Notes under the pieces: model-generated | What the model saw: the letters and a program-made list of their open reading frames with translations, nothing else | Database searches by the model: none | Told to the model about the DNA's origin: nothing | Assembly (NCBI RefSeq): GCF_000012945.1 | Contig: NC_007511.1 | Span: 1,240,001 to 1,304,000 of the forward strand | Direction: 5' to 3' | Length of the DNA: 64,000 bases | DNA from: Burkholderia lata | GTDB taxonomy: Bacteria > Pseudomonadota > Gammaproteobacteria > Burkholderiales > Burkholderiaceae | Made by a program: the position numbers and the translations under genes | Part shown: positions 1 through 8,473 of the stretch, piece after piece | Position numbering within the stretch: position 1 is the first letter of the stretch | How the letters are laid out: every line of letters starts with the position of its first letter

Positions 1-308
1 TCGCGCCTGTAGGCCGCCCGGCGCCCGATATCGCGAGGCGCGACCTTTCAGCCGCTTGCCGCTCTCGAGGCCACGTTGCGGCCGGAGCGGCCGCCTTTCC
101 ACGATGCCGGCGATTCCGGCATGGCGTGGCGCGCCCCATCGCTGCTATCCTCTCGACCGTGATTGACTCTCCACGGCGTCACGATCCGCATGCTGCAGTG
201 CGGCGATGCGCGCGGGTGTGACCCGCGTGCGCGCTGAGGTAGCATGACTGAATATCCACGACGATCCGTGACCTGTTTCGTGACTGATTTCCTTCCGTCC
301 ATGTCCAC
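1..308. other. left-edge intergenic region
   Basis: I see no supported gene here. An in-frame TAG at 10-12 could be the end of a gene lying left of the window, but too little remains to judge. Bases 78-94 form a GCGGCC/GGCCGC hairpin followed by only three T, a weak terminator at best. Bases 104-122 are a perfect inverted repeat, ATGCCGG-N5-CCGGCAT, which could be an operator or a hairpin upstream of the IclR gene. No clear sigma-70 promoter was found. Confidence 0.4.
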
Positions 309-1202
309 ATGGTCAAGACAACGATGAGCGGCGCACCTGAATCCGCGGCGCCCGGCGACGACGAGTCGCCCGGCGGCGCGTCGTCCTATCTGGTGCCGGG
401 GCTCGAACGCGGGCTGCGGATTCTCGCCGAATTTTCCGCACGCGAGCCGGTGCTCGGCGCGCCCGAGCTGTCGAAGCGCATCGGCATTCCGCGCACGACC
501 ACGTTCCGCCTGCTGCAGACCCTCGAAGCGCTCGGTTTCCTCGAGCGCGTGAACGGCGACCGCTATTTCCGGCTCGGCGTCGGCGTGCTGCGGCTCGGCT
601 TCGAATACCTGAATTCGCTCGAACTGACCGATCTCGGCGGGCCCGTGCTCGAACGGCTGCGCGATGCGACCGGCCTGTCGACGCATCTGCTGATCCGCGA
701 CCAGCGCGACGTCGTGTTCGTCGCGAAGGCGCAGAGCAATACGTCGATGTTCGGTTCGGTGAAGGTGCACGTCGGCACGCGCCTGCCCGCGCATGCGACC
801 GTGCACGGGCACGTGCTGATGGGCGACCTGACGCGCGACGCGCTGCGCCAGCTCTATCCGGAAAAGCGGCTCGAACAGTTCACCGAGCGCACGCCGGGCA
901 CCGTCGACGAACTGTACGAACGCGTGCGCCATTACGCGCGGCTCGGCTACGCGATGAGCGAGGCGGCATTCGAGAGCGGCATTTCGGCAGTCACTGCGCC
1001 CGTACGCGATCATTCGGGCTCGATCGTCGCGGCGATCACCGCGACGGTGCCGCGCTCGGAAATCGGCGAGGCCCGCGAGAAGGAACGGCTCGTCGAAGCC
1101 GTGTGCGGCGCGGCGGTCGACCTGTCACAGCGGCTGAACTATCGTCCGCTCGAAAGCGATCCGACCTTCGCGCACGCGCGCCACAAGGTCGCGATGTTCT
1201 GA
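309..1202 (+). CDS. IclR-family transcriptional regulator (copy 1)
   Basis: This 297-residue protein has the IclR layout: an N-terminal winged helix-turn-helix (about residues 35-90, including SKRIGIPRTTTFRLLQTLE) and a C-terminal effector-binding domain with the typical HGHVLMGDL segment. Over a 54-residue stretch of the DNA-binding head it differs from the second IclR protein of the island (6830-7687) at only 5 positions, so both probably read the same operator. It stands alone on the plus strand, left of the porin it probably controls together with the 2831-16164 operon. ATG 309 is the first good start; a later ATG at 324 is possible. The effector is unknown and is presumably the pathway substrate or an intermediate. 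Confidence 0.9.
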   Translation: MVKTTMSGAPESAAPGDDESPGGASSYLVPGLERGLRILAEFSAREPVLGAPELSKRIGIPRTTTFRLLQTLEALGFLERVNGDRYFRLGVGVLRLGFEYLNSLELTDLGGPVLERLRDATGLSTHLLIRDQRDVVFVAKAQSNTSMFGSVKVHVGTRLPAHATVHGHVLMGDLTRDALRQLYPEKRLEQFTERTPGTVDELYERVRHYARLGYAMSEAAFESGISAVTAPVRDHSGSIVAAITATVPRSEIGEAREKERLVEAVCGAAVDLSQRLNYRPLESDPTFAHARHKVAMF

Positions 1203-1245
1203 GTGGCCCGATGCGCGGCCGGTGGCCGTGCAAATCCAGTGTGCG

Positions 1246-1275
1246 AAAAAAAAAAGCGGCCCGCGGGCCGCTTTT
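1246..1275. terminator. bidirectional terminator between iclR and porin
   Basis: A perfect 16-base palindrome (GCGGCCCGCGGGCCGC, 1256-1271) is preceded by ten A (1246-1255) and followed by TTTT (1272-1275). It lies between two convergent genes, so one hairpin gives a U-run in either direction and can end both the iclR and the porin transcripts. The minus-strand direction has the longer U-run. Confidence 0.8.
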
Positions 1276-1306
1276 GTCGTTTCAGGCGGCGAACGCCTGA
1301 TTTCGT

Positions 1307-2386
1307 TCAGAACGAGTGGTGGATGCCGGTGAGCACGATCACCTGGTTCGCCGTACTCGACACGCCTGCCGTGAAGAACGCGGCCTGCGCACCGCCCGAA
1401 CCGTGCTCAACCAGCACGTTCGCATACAGCTGCGTGCGCTTCGACAGCGAATAGATGTCGCCGAGCTCGACCTGCGTCCAGCGGCGGCCGGCCAGTGTCG
1501 TGGTCGCCGCGCCGCCCGCGATCGTGTTGAACGCGCTGCTGCGGTAGTTCACACCCGCGTCGTAGCTCTGGAACGTGTCCGAAAAGCCGTTCGACTGCAT
1601 CTTCGTGCGCGTGTACAGGCCGTGCACGAGGAAGTCGCCGAACTGGTACGACGCACCCGCCCCGATGTTCTCGACCTTGCTCGCGGTATAGCCGTTCGCG
1701 GTGTTCTGCCCCTGGAACGACGTGATGCCGGTCGTGCTGATCAGGATCGAGCGGTCATGCTCGTTCGAGTACACGGCCGACGCCTTGAACGGCCCGTTCG
1801 CATAGTTCAGCGCGACGCCGACCGATTTGCCGGTCGAGAAGTTCGTCGTGTTGCCGAGCGCCATCGTCGCCGCGGCCGAGAAGCCCGCGAAGGTCGGCGA
1901 ACGGTACTTGACCGCGTTGTTGTACGGCACGTTGCCGGTCGCGGCGAGCCCGTCGATGTTGCCGGGGTGGAACGCGTACCAGCTCATCGCGAGGTAGGCC
2001 GTGCTGAGCGGATCGAGATAGTCGAACGACAGCGGCGTCTGGCGGCCGAGCGTCAGCGTGCCGTAGCGTTCCGAGCTGAGGCCGACGAAGGCCGCGCGGT
2101 TCCAGATCGTGTTCGCGGTCGCGAACTGGCCATTGTTCGTATAGAAGCCGTTTTCGAGCTGGAAGATCGCCGACAGGCCATTGCCGAGGTCTTCCTTGCC
2201 CTTCAGGCCCCACCGATCCGGCTGCGTATTGCCCTGGATCATCGCCCACTTCGCATGGCCGCCGACGTTGTTCACGTACGCGATACCCGCATCCATGCTG
2301 CCGTACAGCATCACGCTGCTCTGCGCCCACGCGCCCGACACGGCGCCCATTCCGATCACTGCTGCTGCTACCGCGTGCTTGACCAT
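1307..2386 (-). CDS. outer-membrane porin (Gram-negative porin family)
   Basis: The 359-residue product begins with a signal peptide (MVKHAVAAAV..., likely cut after Ala21 in AWA-QS) and continues as a beta-proteobacterial trimeric porin (start SSVMLYGSMDAGIAY, internal GLKGKEDLGNGLSAIFQLE, C-terminal aromatic residue in ...GIHHSF). The start at 2386 is fixed by the signal peptide and an AGGAG 5 bases upstream; a longer reading to 2551 lacks both. It is divergent from the Rieske operon and shares the GTTCC-N6-GGAAC palindrome with it, so it is probably the dedicated outer-membrane entry route for the aromatic substrate. Substrate specificity cannot be read from the sequence. Confidence 0.92.
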   Translation of the reverse strand: MVKHAVAAAVIGMGAVSGAWAQSSVMLYGSMDAGIAYVNNVGGHAKWAMIQGNTQPDRWGLKGKEDLGNGLSAIFQLENGFYTNNGQFATANTIWNRAAFVGLSSERYGTLTLGRQTPLSFDYLDPLSTAYLAMSWYAFHPGNIDGLAATGNVPYNNAVKYRSPTFAGFSAAATMALGNTTNFSTGKSVGVALNYANGPFKASAVYSNEHDRSILISTTGITSFQGQNTANGYTASKVENIGAGASYQFGDFLVHGLYTRTKMQSNGFSDTFQSYDAGVNYRSSAFNTIAGGAATTTLAGRRWTQVELGDIYSLSKRTQLYANVLVEHGSGGAQAAFFTAGVSSTANQVIVLTGIHHSF

Positions 2387-2486
2387 TTGATCTCCTGAAT
2401 CTCCAACCTGATGAAAACGTGCCGTGGCGGCATGCGCAGGAACGGCCGGCCGTCGCGCGTTTTCGCCATGGGGTGGGCATTCGTAT

Positions 2487-2502
2487 GTTCCATATAAGGA
2501 AC
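2487..2502. promoter_or_regulatory. probable IclR operator in porin leader
   Basis: GTTCC-ATATAA-GGAAC is a perfect inverted repeat. It lies about 15-30 bases downstream of the predicted porin start point on the minus strand, a position suited to repression. The same arms and spacing occur at 2771-2788 in front of the Rieske operon. The repeats are seen directly; IclR binding is inferred. Confidence 0.6.
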
Positions 2503-2523
2503 GATGTGCCTCTGATGGAATGG

Positions 2524-2551
2524 AGTATAGAGGCGTGAGGCAGCGGATCAA
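2524..2551 (-). promoter_or_regulatory. sigma-70 promoter of the porin gene
   Basis: On the minus strand TTGATC (complement of 2546-2551) and TATACT (complement of 2524-2529) are 16 bases apart. The start point would fall near 2517, giving a leader of about 130 bases with the inverted repeat 2487-2502 inside it. Confidence 0.6.
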
Positions 2552-2747
2552 AAATAATTTTTTCGGGGCGGATGGGTTTCGGGCCGATGCCCGGCGCCGG
2601 TGCGCGAAGCCCGTGTAAACCCGGTAACTCCCCGTTGTATAACAAAAAATTTCATTTAATGAGGTGGGTGCGCGTGATCTCCGACCCGACGGTCAGTGTT
2701 TTCCCTAGGGCGTGCAGCTTTTTGTTTTACTCGTGGAAAGTCACTCC

Positions 2748-2753
2748 TATAAT
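2748..2753 (+). promoter_or_regulatory. -10 box of the Rieske catabolic operon promoter
   Basis: A perfect TATAAT lies at 2748-2753. The -35 is weak (TTTTAC 2725-2730 at 17 bases, or TTGTTT slightly further up), suggesting help from an activator or naturally low output. Transcription would begin near 2760, directly before the inverted repeat 2771-2788. Confidence 0.55.
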
Positions 2754-2770
2754 CACCATCCATAAACTGC

Positions 2771-2788
2771 TGTTCCGGGTATGGAACA
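2771..2788. promoter_or_regulatory. probable IclR operator of the catabolic operon
   Basis: TGTTCC-GGGTAT-GGAACA is a perfect 6-6-6 inverted repeat about 10-28 bases downstream of the predicted start point. A third half-site (GGAACA, 2793-2798) follows exactly 10 bases after the right arm, one helical turn, so two regulator dimers could bind on one face. It matches the repeat in the porin leader. Confidence 0.6.
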
Positions 2789-2830
2789 AATCGGAACAAA
2801 CCGAGAGTCGATCAGAAGGAAGGGTGTGAG

Positions 2831-3148
2831 ATGTCTGAACAATGGGTTTGCGCCGGGCACGCCGGCGCGCTGTCGGAAGACACGCCGATCGAGTTCAAGC
2901 GGACCGACGGCGTTGAAATCGGGATCTACCGCGTCGGCGACGACGTGTATGCGCTCGAGAACGTATGCCCGCATGCGTACGCGCTGCTGACGCAGGGGTT
3001 CGTCGATGAAGGCACGGTCGAATGCCCGCTGCACGAGGCCGTGTTCGACATCAAGACGGGCGAATGCCTGAAGGGTCCGGGTGGTCGCGCACTGAAGCAG
3101 TACGCGGTGCGCCTCGCCGGCGAGGAAATCCAGATCAAGGTGGAATGA
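2831..3148 (+). CDS. Rieske-type [2Fe-2S] ferredoxin component
   Basis: This 105-residue protein carries the Rieske cluster ligands Cys46-x-His48 (CPH) and Cys65-x2-His68 (CPLH) and has the usual length of the ferredoxin of multi-component ring hydroxylases. It should carry electrons from the FAD reductase (13490-14734) to the oxygenase alpha subunit (3514-4590). A strong GAAGGAAGG ribosome site (2815-2823) precedes ATG 2831. It is the first gene of the operon, and the next gene starts one base after its stop. Confidence 0.93.
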   Translation: MSEQWVCAGHAGALSEDTPIEFKRTDGVEIGIYRVGDDVYALENVCPHAYALLTQGFVDEGTVECPLHEAVFDIKTGECLKGPGGRALKQYAVRLAGEEIQIKVE

Positions 3149-3149
3149 C

Positions 3150-3461
3150 ATGAAAGAAGCGACCGTCAACTTCAATCCCTTCCTGAAGCCGTGGGTGGCG
3201 CCGCAGCCGAACAACGTCGCGGGCAAGGGGCAGATCGAGATCCCCGGCCAGGTCGAGAACCAGGTCTGGCAGAACCGCAAGGCTGCACCGACCCAGTACG
3301 AAAACGACCTCGGCGATGCGCTCGAACGCGTGTTCGAAGCCGGCGCGATCGAGCTGGACGATGTCGTCGCGGGCCTGAACCGCATCGGCTTCCGCGCGCC
3401 GGACGGCACGGTGTGGACACCTGAGCGCTTCCGCGCCGAAATGGCCTCGCTCGCGGAATGA
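3150..3461 (+). CDS. small protein with recombinase-like helix-turn-helix tail
   Basis: The 103-residue product is soluble and has no cofactor motif. Its last third (DVVAGLNRIGFRAPDGTVWTPERF begins near residue 70) resembles the recombinase-type helical motif of large serine recombinases (Leu-Asn-x-x-Gly-x-x-x-x-x-Gly-x-x-Trp-Thr), but no catalytic resolvase domain is present. It lies between the ferredoxin and the oxygenase subunit, so it may be an accessory or assembly subunit of the oxygenase, or a DNA-binding protein. Function is unknown; the placement is the best clue. Confidence 0.75.
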   Translation: MKEATVNFNPFLKPWVAPQPNNVAGKGQIEIPGQVENQVWQNRKAAPTQYENDLGDALERVFEAGAIELDDVVAGLNRIGFRAPDGTVWTPERFRAEMASLAE

Positions 3462-3513
3462 CCGCCTGAGCGCCGACCGCCGACCCGACGACAACCGCAT
3501 CCGGAGCACACTG

Positions 3514-4590
3514 ATGACGTCCCCCGAACAACACGCAGCACAACACGACCCGGTCCGTGCCTATCTCGACCGCGGCATCAAGAACTACTGGTATCCCGTC
3601 GCGCCGAGCTGGCAGGTGTCGAATGCACCGGTCGGCCTCACGCGCCTGTCCGAGCAGATCGTGCTGTGGCGCGATCACGACGGCAAGGTTCACGCGCTCG
3701 AAGATCGCTGCCCGCACCGCGGCGCGCGCCTGTCGCTCGGCTGGAACCTCGGCGGCAACATCGCCTGCTGGTATCACGGCATCGAAGTCGACGGCGGCGG
3801 CACGGTCAACCGCGTGCCGGCCGTATCGAACTGTCCGCTCGAAGGCACGAAGTGCGTGAAGTCGTATCCGGTCGAAGAGAAGGCCGGCGCGATCTTCCTG
3901 TGGTTCGGCGACGAAGCGCACGGCGAGCCGGCGCCGCTGAACCTGCCCGAGGAACTGGTCGCCGACGAGTACGGCCACTTCCTGTGCGTGTCGAACTGGA
4001 AGTGCAATTACCAGTACGCGATCGACAACGTGATGGACCCGATGCACGGTGCGTACCTGCATGCCACGTCGCACTCGATGGCCGAAGGCGACAAGCAGGC
4101 CGACATGCGCGTGCGCAAGACGGAAACGGGCCTGATGTTCGAGAAGGTCGGCCAGCGCGACGTGAACTTCGACTGGGTCGAGCTCGGCGAAACGGGCTGC
4201 CTGTGGATGCGCCTCGCGATTCCGTACAAGCAGAAGTTCGGCCCCGGCGGCAACTTCGGGATCATCGGCTTCGCGACGCCGGTCGACGGCGACAACTGCC
4301 AGGTCTATTTCTGGCGCACCCGCAAGGTCAGCGGCTGGCAGCGCGACGTGTGGCGCTTCATGTACCGCAACCGCCTCGAGGGCCTGCACTGGGACGTGCT
4401 CGAGCAGGACCGCTACGTCCTCGAAAGCCTCGCGCCGAATGCACGCGATCACGAATACCTGTACCAGCACGACGTCGGCATGACGCGCGTGCGCCGGATG
4501 CTGCGCACGCGTGCGCAGGAGCATCTCTCCGCGCTCGACGCGCATCGCGCGGCGCAGGCGCAGGCCGCATCGGAGCCGGCAAATGGCTGA
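3514..4590 (+). CDS. Rieske non-haem iron oxygenase, alpha subunit
   Basis: The 358-residue protein has an N-terminal Rieske domain (Cys66-x-His68, Cys85-x2-His88) and a catalytic domain with the mononuclear iron motif DPMHGAYLH (His178, His183; a distal Asp should be the third ligand). No beta subunit is encoded, so it is an alpha-only enzyme fed by a separate Rieske ferredoxin and a BphA4-like reductase. It should dihydroxylate, monohydroxylate or demethylate an aromatic substrate. CCGGAG precedes ATG 3514, and its stop overlaps the next start by 8 bases. The substrate cannot be deduced from sequence. Confidence 0.93.
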   Translation: MTSPEQHAAQHDPVRAYLDRGIKNYWYPVAPSWQVSNAPVGLTRLSEQIVLWRDHDGKVHALEDRCPHRGARLSLGWNLGGNIACWYHGIEVDGGGTVNRVPAVSNCPLEGTKCVKSYPVEEKAGAIFLWFGDEAHGEPAPLNLPEELVADEYGHFLCVSNWKCNYQYAIDNVMDPMHGAYLHATSHSMAEGDKQADMRVRKTETGLMFEKVGQRDVNFDWVELGETGCLWMRLAIPYKQKFGPGGNFGIIGFATPVDGDNCQVYFWRTRKVSGWQRDVWRFMYRNRLEGLHWDVLEQDRYVLESLAPNARDHEYLYQHDVGMTRVRRMLRTRAQEHLSALDAHRAAQAQAASEPANG

Positions 4591-5353
4591 GCGCGCTCCG
4601 GTCGTGTCGCTCCCGGGGCGCCGCGTGCTCGTCACGGGCGGCGCGCGCGGGCTCGGCGCGGCGTTCGTGAAGGCGCTCGTCGAAGCGGGCGCGCAGGTCG
4701 CGTTCGGCGACGTGCTGGCCGACGAAGGCCGTGCGCTTGCCGCGCAACTCTCCGAAGCCGGCCATGTCGCGCATTTCTTCGCGCTCGACCTCGCCGATCC
4801 GGCGAGCGTCACCGCGTTCGTCGCGCAGGGCGCGGCAGCGCTCGGCGGCATCGACGCACTGATCAACAACGCGGCGATCACGAACTCGGGCGGCAAGCTG
4901 TCGACCGAGCTCGACGTGTCGACGTGGGACACCGTGATGAACGTGAACGTGCGCGGCGTGTGGCTCGTCAGCAATGCAGCGCTGCCGTACCTCGCGCAGT
5001 CGGGCCGCGGCGCGATCGTGAACCTTGCATCGGACACAGCGCTGTGGGGCGCGCCGAAGCTGCTCGCGTACGTCGCGAGCAAGGGCGCGGTGATCGCGAT
5101 GACGCATGCGCAGGCACGCGAGTTCGGCGCGCACGGCGTGACGGTCAACGCGATCGCGCCGGGGCTGACCGAAGTCGAGGCGACCGCCTACGTGCCGGCC
5201 GAGCGCCACGCGTTCTACATGCAGGGCCGCGCGCTGACGCGTGCGCAGGTACCCGACGACGTGACGGGCCCCGTGCTGTTCCTGCTGTCGGACGGCGCGC
5301 GCTTCGTGACGGGTCAACTGCTGCCGGTGAACGGCGGCTTCGTGATGAATTGA
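4583..5353 (+). CDS. short-chain dehydrogenase/reductase (intact active site)
   Basis: This 256-residue SDR has the NAD(P) motif TGGARGLG (18-25), INNAA (94-98) and the full catalytic set Ser150, Tyr163-x3-Lys167 (YVASK). Directly after the oxygenase it is the natural candidate for a cis-dihydrodiol dehydrogenase that restores aromaticity, though alcohol oxidation of another intermediate is possible. ATG 4583 overlaps the oxygenase stop (ATGGCTGA), implying translational coupling; longer readings run inside the oxygenase gene. Confidence 0.9.
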   Translation: MAERAPVVSLPGRRVLVTGGARGLGAAFVKALVEAGAQVAFGDVLADEGRALAAQLSEAGHVAHFFALDLADPASVTAFVAQGAAALGGIDALINNAAITNSGGKLSTELDVSTWDTVMNVNVRGVWLVSNAALPYLAQSGRGAIVNLASDTALWGAPKLLAYVASKGAVIAMTHAQAREFGAHGVTVNAIAPGLTEVEATAYVPAERHAFYMQGRALTRAQVPDDVTGPVLFLLSDGARFVTGQLLPVNGGFVMN

Positions 5354-5390
5354 TTGAATTGAAGTTTTCACTCTGATGAAGGAGAGGACG

Positions 5391-5918
5391 ATGGCGGACA
5401 CCGATCTCGAACGCAAGTCGTGGGACCAGCCGGAAGGCGCAAGCTTCAACGACTGGATGGAAGGGCGTGTGGCGCGTTATGCGACGCGCCGCTACGACTG
5501 GGACGCACTGAAGTTCCAGGCCGACTACGACCCGAAGTACCGCCGTGCGCAGATGCGCTACGTCGGCACGGGCGGCACGGGCGTCGCGAAGGACGTCAAC
5601 ACGGTGCCGGCCGGCGGCTTCACGTTCTCGACGATGGTCATCCCGGCCGGCAACATCGGCCCGAGCCACATCCACATGGATGTCGAGGAAATCTTCTTCG
5701 TGCTGCGCGGCAAGATGAAGGTGATCTGCGAGCGTGACGGCGAGACGTGGGAAGCGATCCTCGGCGAGCGCGACCTGATCTCGGTGCCGCCGGGTGTGTA
5801 TCGCACGGAAATCAACATCGGCGAGGAAGATGCGCTGATGTGCGTGATGCTCGGTTCGCCGAAGCCGGTCACGCCGACGTATCCGCCCGATTCGCCGCTC
5901 GCGAAGATCAAGCGTTGA
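5391..5918 (+). CDS. cupin-domain protein
   Basis: A 175-residue single-domain cupin. Motif 1 is present as GPSHIHMDVEEIFFVLRG with two His and one Glu. Motif 2 (SVPPGVYRTEIN) has Arg where the third metal-binding His normally sits, so the metal site is incomplete or uses another residue. ATG 5391 is chosen because AAGGAGAGG (5379-5387) lies just ahead of it; an earlier ATG at 5376 overlaps that site. It may be a small dioxygenase, isomerase or non-catalytic binding protein for a pathway intermediate. Confidence 0.85.
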   Translation: MADTDLERKSWDQPEGASFNDWMEGRVARYATRRYDWDALKFQADYDPKYRRAQMRYVGTGGTGVAKDVNTVPAGGFTFSTMVIPAGNIGPSHIHMDVEEIFFVLRGKMKVICERDGETWEAILGERDLISVPPGVYRTEINIGEEDALMCVMLGSPKPVTPTYPPDSPLAKIKR

Positions 5919-5936
5919 GACGGGGCAGGTGAAGCA

Positions 5937-6833
5937 ATGAGTGTCATCGACAAACGTGAACGCGACCGCACCGCGGCGTTCGCCGCGCTGCTCGGGCAGT
6001 TTCCCGAACAGCGTTGCGTGGCCGGCGCGGCGGGCACGATCGGTTATCGCGAGGCCGGCGCGCAGCATGCAGGCCGTGCGCTGCCCGTCGTGCTGCTGCA
6101 CGGCATCGGCTCGGGCGCCGCATCGTGGGTCCGCCAGCTCGACACGCTCGGCGCATCGCGGCGCGTGCTCGCGTGGGATGCGCCCGGTTACGGCGTGTCG
6201 ACGCCGGTGCGCGGTGCGTCGCCGGCCGCCGCCGATTACGCGGCATCGCTGAACGCGTGGCTCGAGGCACTCGGCATCGAACGCTGCGTGCTGGTCGGTC
6301 ATTCGCTCGGCGCGATCATCGCGGGCGGTCTTGCCCGCGTGATGCCCGCGCGGATCGCCGGCCTGCTGCTGGTGTCGCCTGCGGGCGGCTACGGCAGCGC
6401 ACCGGCCGAAACGCGCGAATCGCGCCGCGATGCGCGGCTCGCGATGCTCGCCGAACTCGGTCCGGCCGGGCTCGCCGAGCAGCGCAGCGGCAACATGCTG
6501 TCCGGCTTCGCGAACGAGGATGCGCGTGCGTGGGTGCGCTGGAACATGGCGCGCATCGTGCCGGCCGGTTATGCGCAGGCCACGCATCTGCTCGCGAACG
6601 CCGATCTCGCAACGGATCTTGCCGGCTTTCGCGGCCGCACGGCCGTGGCCGTCGGCGCGAACGACGCGATCACGCCGCCCGCCGCGTGCGAGCGGATTGC
6701 CGCGGCCGCGCACGTCGGGCTGCAGGTGATTCCGCAAGCAGGCCATGCCGGCTACGTGGAAGCACCGGCCGTCTATTCCGCACTGATCGACACGTTCTGC
6801 CGTCAGTGCGACCAACAGCGGGGGCTGGCATGA
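5937..6833 (+). CDS. alpha/beta hydrolase, probable ring-fission product hydrolase
   Basis: The 298-residue protein shows the alpha/beta hydrolase pattern: oxyanion segment LLHGIGSG (53-60), nucleophile elbow GHSLG with Ser123, and a late His in QAGHAGYVE. In operons with a Rieske oxygenase and an extradiol dioxygenase, such enzymes hydrolyse the C-C bond of the meta-cleavage product; ester or enol-lactone hydrolysis is an alternative. It starts 18 bases after the cupin, and its stop overlaps the next start (ATGA). Confidence 0.88.
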   Translation: MSVIDKRERDRTAAFAALLGQFPEQRCVAGAAGTIGYREAGAQHAGRALPVVLLHGIGSGAASWVRQLDTLGASRRVLAWDAPGYGVSTPVRGASPAAADYAASLNAWLEALGIERCVLVGHSLGAIIAGGLARVMPARIAGLLLVSPAGGYGSAPAETRESRRDARLAMLAELGPAGLAEQRSGNMLSGFANEDARAWVRWNMARIVPAGYAQATHLLANADLATDLAGFRGRTAVAVGANDAITPPAACERIAAAAHVGLQVIPQAGHAGYVEAPAVYSALIDTFCRQCDQQRGLA

Positions 6834-7687
6834 ACGAACCGCTGCAACAACCCGATACCGAAAACGGCAAGGCCGAAGCCAGCTACGTCGTGCCCGGCCT
6901 CGAGCGCGGGCTGCGGATCCTCGCCGAATTCTCGCCGCGCGAGCCCGTGCTCGGCGCGCCCGAATTGTCGAAACGGCTCGGCATTCCGCGCACGACGGTG
7001 TTCCGTCTGCTGCAGACGCTCGAATCGCTCGGCTTCCTCGAGCGGGCGGACAAGGATCGCAACTACAAGCTCGGCATTGCCGTGCTGCGGCTCGGCTTCG
7101 AATACCTGAGCTCGCTGGAGCTGACCGATCTCGGCCTGCCGGTGATCGAGAGCCTGCGCGACGCGACCGGCTTCACGACGCACATCGTGATCCGGGACGG
7201 CCGCGACGTGGTGTTCGTCGCGAAGGCGCAGAGCCAGGCGCCGGTGTTCAGCTCGATCCGCGTGAACGTCGGCACGCGCTTGCCCGCGCATGCGACGACC
7301 CACGGCCACGTGCTGATGGGCGACCTGTCGCTGAAGGAGCTGCATGCGCTGTATCCGGAAGGTTCATTGAACCGGATGACGAACGCGACGCCGGAGTCGG
7401 TCGACGCACTGTACGAAGTGATCCGCGAGGATGCGCTGCGCGGTTACGGCGTCAGCAACTCGTCGTTCGAGCGCGGCATCTCGGTGGTCACGGCGCCGGT
7501 GCGAAACGAAACGCAGAAGATCGTCGCGTGCATTACGGTGACGGTGCCGCGCCCGGAAATCGACGCGGCGCTGATCTCGGACGGTCTGATCGACAAGGTG
7601 CAGCGCGCAGCGGCAGAACTGTCGCGGCGGCTCAATTACCGCTCGGATGACGAGCACACGTTTCTCAAGGCTTTAGGACTCCGATGA
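6830..7687 (+). CDS. IclR-family transcriptional regulator (copy 2)
   Basis: The 285-residue protein begins at ATG 6830 inside the hydrolase stop (ATGA) and ends inside the next start (ATGA 7684-7687), so it is translated as part of the catabolic operon. It has the IclR winged helix (LSKRLGIPRTTVFRLLQTLE) and effector domain (THGHVLMGDL). It is a close paralogue of the regulator at 309-1202, most similar in the DNA-binding head and more divergent towards the C terminus. Being inside the operon it would give feedback control. Confidence 0.92.
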   Translation: MNEPLQQPDTENGKAEASYVVPGLERGLRILAEFSPREPVLGAPELSKRLGIPRTTVFRLLQTLESLGFLERADKDRNYKLGIAVLRLGFEYLSSLELTDLGLPVIESLRDATGFTTHIVIRDGRDVVFVAKAQSQAPVFSSIRVNVGTRLPAHATTHGHVLMGDLSLKELHALYPEGSLNRMTNATPESVDALYEVIREDALRGYGVSNSSFERGISVVTAPVRNETQKIVACITVTVPRPEIDAALISDGLIDKVQRAAAELSRRLNYRSDDEHTFLKALGLR

Positions 7688-8473
7688 TTCAGATCGATCT
7701 GACCGGGCAGGTGGCGGTGGTGACGGGCGGTTCGTCCGGCATCGGCCTCGCGACTGCCGAACGGTTCCTGCAGGCAGGCGCATCGGTCGCGATTTGCGGC
7801 CGGGACGGCGACCGTCTCGCACGCGCCGAAGCGATGCTCGTTGAAAAATACCCGGGCGCGCAACTGCTCGCCGCGCGTTGCAACGTGCTCGACGAAGCCG
7901 ATGTGGCGGAGTTCGCGCAAGCGGTGTCGACGCGCTTCGGCCGCGCCGACATGCTGGTCAACAACGCCGGCCAGGGCCGCGTGTCGACCTTCGCCGATAC
8001 GACCGACGACGCGTGGCGCGAAGAACTCGAACTGAAGTATTTCAGCATCATCCGCCCGACGCGCGCGTTTCTGCCGCTGCTGCGCGATGCGCAGGCGCCG
8101 ACGATCACCTGCGTGAACTCGCTGCTCGCGCTGCAGCCGGAGCCGCACATGGTTGCGACGTCGTCGGCGCGCGCGGGCGTGCTGAGCCTCGTGAAGTCGC
8201 TCGCGACCGAACTGGCGCCGCAGCGCATTCGCGTGAACTCGATCCTGATCGGCATCGTCGAGTCGGGCCAGTGGCGCCGCCGTTACGAAACGCAGGCGCA
8301 GTCCGGCGAAAGCTGGGAGGACTGGACGGGCGCGCTCGCCCGCACGAAGAACATTCCGCTGAACCGCTTCGGCAAGCCTGACGAGGCCGCCTGGGCACTC
8401 TTTTATCTCGCAACGCATCTGTCGTCCTACACGACGGGCAGCCATATCGACGTTTCTGGAGGCTTTGCACGCC

